A stretch of DNA of 64,000 nt. Source: Colwellia psychrerythraea. GTDB lineage: Bacteria > Pseudomonadota > Gammaproteobacteria > Enterobacterales > Alteromonadaceae. The stretch spans positions 1 to 64,000 of the forward strand of contig NZ_JQEC01000075.1 of NCBI RefSeq assembly GCF_000764185.1, in the 5' to 3' direction. Every line of letters begins with the position of its first letter. Within the stretch, counting starts at the first letter, position 1. Below, piece after piece: positions 62,496 to 64,000 of this stretch. The translations under genes and the position numbers were made by a program. The notes beneath the pieces were generated by a model. It was not told the DNA's origin. It searched no databases and saw nothing but the letters and a program-made list of their open reading frames with translations.

Positions 62496-63503
62496 TTATA
62501 ACTCATTAAAATAAAAAACAATACTGCCGCCATTAAGGTTACTACCATGATGGATATTAATGCCTATGCCAACATTTTCCGCTAAGTCAGTGAATTTACG
62601 GGTGTCGAGTAATATACCAATGCCTAACTCATAAAAGTGATCTGTTCCTAAGCTATTAACCATGTCGCCACCAATGTCCGAGCGTTGAAATTTTACATAT
62701 AAAGATTCGGCATGAAACTTTGATTGGTTGAGGTTGTAATGCAATTTTAAGGCATTGTTAAACCGCCAACCATGAGGATTAGCGTCTTGGCTCGACTCAA
62801 CACCATTAAAGGTTACGCCATTAAATACATTTAAATCACTTATATACTGCCACTTTCCCCAATCTTTGGGGTGGCTATAAGTTAACTTAACATTAGGCTC
62901 AATAATAAAAGCATTGGCTGATAAGTTTAAAAATACGCCATCAAATATATCTTGATACTGTTGTGACTCTTCGCTGTTATAGTTAAAGCTATTCTCATGG
63001 TGCATTAGATACGAACCAATTCTTAACCTAAAATCCCAATTATCATTAAGTTGACTATGTTTGCTATAAGCAAAATAAGCGGAATAAATCTCATCTTTAT
63101 TGTCATCAGTTATCGACGATTGTGATAGCAAGTCTGTTTTAGTTTTCTGTTTAAGGTAAGATATTGATGTAGTTAACTCATCTTTATAAAAGAATGTAGA
63201 CTGCTTTTTTTTAGGTTTGCTTTCTGACAACACCCAAGTATACGGAATACTGTAAGCGGTTAATTCATTCCTCAGTTTTATAGAGTCGCTTTCAGTAAAA
63301 TCCTGCTCGTGTGATTTTAATAACTTGTCGGGGTCAAAGTTACCCACACCTAAGGTTATTGTTTCTGAATCGGTGAGCACTACCGCTGTAGAGAATAGTT
63401 CTTCGAAGTAAACTTTGTTTTTAGCTAAAGCATGATGACTTAATAATGATAACACCATGCAAGCAAGTAATCTTAGCTGATATTTTCTTGTAATTAACTT
63501 CAA
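62496..63503 (-). CDS. Solitary outer-membrane autotransporter-like beta-barrel protein
   Basis: 335 residues with a signal peptide (to about HALA-KN, 27). The mature protein alternates hydrophobic and polar residues in strands rich in Tyr, Phe and Asn from about 100 onward, ending in GGSIVFYFNEL. Its organisation (YFEELFSTAVVLTDSETITLG at the N-terminus, barrel to the end, IGINIHHGSNLNGG) matches the solitary autotransporter-like barrels of Vibrio and relatives, which lack a passenger domain. Function unknown; likely an outer-membrane channel or structural protein. Confidence 0.78.
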   Translation of the reverse strand: MKLITRKYQLRLLACMVLSLLSHHALAKNKVYFEELFSTAVVLTDSETITLGVGNFDPDKLLKSHEQDFTESDSIKLRNELTAYSIPYTWVLSESKPKKKQSTFFYKDELTTSISYLKQKTKTDLLSQSSITDDNKDEIYSAYFAYSKHSQLNDNWDFRLRIGSYLMHHENSFNYNSEESQQYQDIFDGVFLNLSANAFIIEPNVKLTYSHPKDWGKWQYISDLNVFNGVTFNGVESSQDANPHGWRFNNALKLHYNLNQSKFHAESLYVKFQRSDIGGDMVNSLGTDHFYELGIGILLDTRKFTDLAENVGIGINIHHGSNLNGGSIVFYFNEL

Positions 63504-63803
63504 ATTAGTTGTTTGATTGGCTTACTTTATAATAAGTTTAGTATAAATAATAACAAAGCTAGACACCATGAAAACACTGACGATTATCACTCCATTTCGC
63601 TTTTTGATGTTTAGATGTGCGACTTTCGATTTTGAATGCTTTAAGTAGAAGCGTTTTTCTGAAAACTTCTGATAAATACGTTGCTAAAAGTCATTCATTC
63701 TACTAATTTTTAAGTAAGGGGAGTAACAAAGGTTATGTTCTAAGTGAAGAGGGAATTTATTGAAGCAGATGTGGTTTATAGGCTTGATACTTAGGAGTAA
63801 ATT
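63504..63803. other. Intergenic region, 300 bp
   Basis: Divergent leader of the barrel protein and the universal stress protein. No promoter could be chosen with confidence and no gene is seen. Confidence 0.3.
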
Positions 63804-64000
63804 ATGAAGTTTATTAAAAGTATTTTGGTGGTAATGGATGATAATAGTGACCGCCAAACGGCATTAATACAAGCCATTAATATAGCGGAAAAAACCTCTG
63901 CCACGATTGAGCTTTTTCTTGTTGTATATAAAAATGAGTTTGTTAGTCATTGGAACTTTAATCAAGAGCAGTTAGATGCTTTACAAAAGGAATATATAGC
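63804..64000 (+). CDS. Universal stress protein (UspE-like), 3' partial
   Basis: AGGAG is 7 bases before the ATG. The visible 65 residues have the start of a Usp fold (KSILVVMDDNSDRQTALIQA, then TIELFLVVY), close in pattern to the first domain of UspE. The gene runs off the right edge, so whether it has the tandem second domain cannot be seen. Usp proteins bind nucleotides and help cells through starvation and oxidative stress. Confidence 0.8.
   Translation, partial: MKFIKSILVVMDDNSDRQTALIQAINIAEKTSATIELFLVVYKNEFVSHWNFNQEQLDALQKEYI

Overview
The window looks like chromosome of a marine, AT-rich (roughly 38-40% GC by eye) gammaproteobacterium of the Alteromonadales, most likely Colwelliaceae (Colwellia or a close relative). 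The grounds are the housekeeping genes (an hpt close to that of E. coli, CpxRA/CpxP, an OsmC-YcaO fusion, a KefB-type antiporter), several PEP-CTERM proteins, large secreted hydrolases and a solitary outer-membrane autotransporter barrel. The genus is an inference; there is no rRNA or tRNA gene to confirm it.

Region 1 (1-about 3.4 kb) is the right end of a filamentous (Inovirus-type) prophage: the C-terminal part of a glycine-linker pIII adsorption protein, a pVI-like minor coat protein, a Zot/pI assembly ATPase, then three small genes behind their own promoter and a hairpin-rich non-coding tract with repeated GGTACC boxes. Replication and major coat genes must lie left of the window.

Region 2 (about 3.8-10.5 kb) is an integron cassette array. 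Three complete attC sites, each exactly 98 bp, plus one truncated and one decayed site, separate cassettes. The cargo is an AbiTii-type protein, a small membrane protein, a reverse-oriented secreted protein, a J-domain-like membrane protein, a large Mrr nuclease-STAND NTPase fusion and a reverse-oriented small membrane protein. No integrase gene is in the window. At least two cargo genes look like phage defence.

Region 3 (10.7-26.6 kb) is core chromosome: a serine hydrolase; a Cpx system with a CpxR box in front of divergent cpxP; hpt and a purine permease; a SulP transporter; and an RstAB-like two-component system. Beside the latter are two lipoproteins sharing a domain and preceded by the same 10-bp-phased CTTAC operator array and equally spaced -10 elements.

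Region 4 (26.7-43 kb) holds OsmC-YcaO, PEP-CTERM proteins, a six-gene minus-strand cluster (sensor kinase with a His/Met/Pro-rich sensor segment, response regulator, EF-hand proteins, YHYH lipoprotein), a histidine phosphatase, a hybrid kinase, and mmsA with a divergent LysR regulator.

Region 5 (43-64 kb) holds a secreted subtilase with Cys-rich repeats, a TorF-like porin, a chemoreceptor, DUF3108 and DUF1294 proteins, an acetolactate synthase-like/aldehyde dehydrogenase pair, a multidomain secreted nuclease ending in a dockerin-like module followed by a cohesin-like PEP-CTERM protein, a KefB-type antiporter, an outer-membrane barrel protein and the start of a universal stress protein. The dockerin-cohesin pairing, the phased operator array and the defence-carrying cassette array are the most interesting parts.
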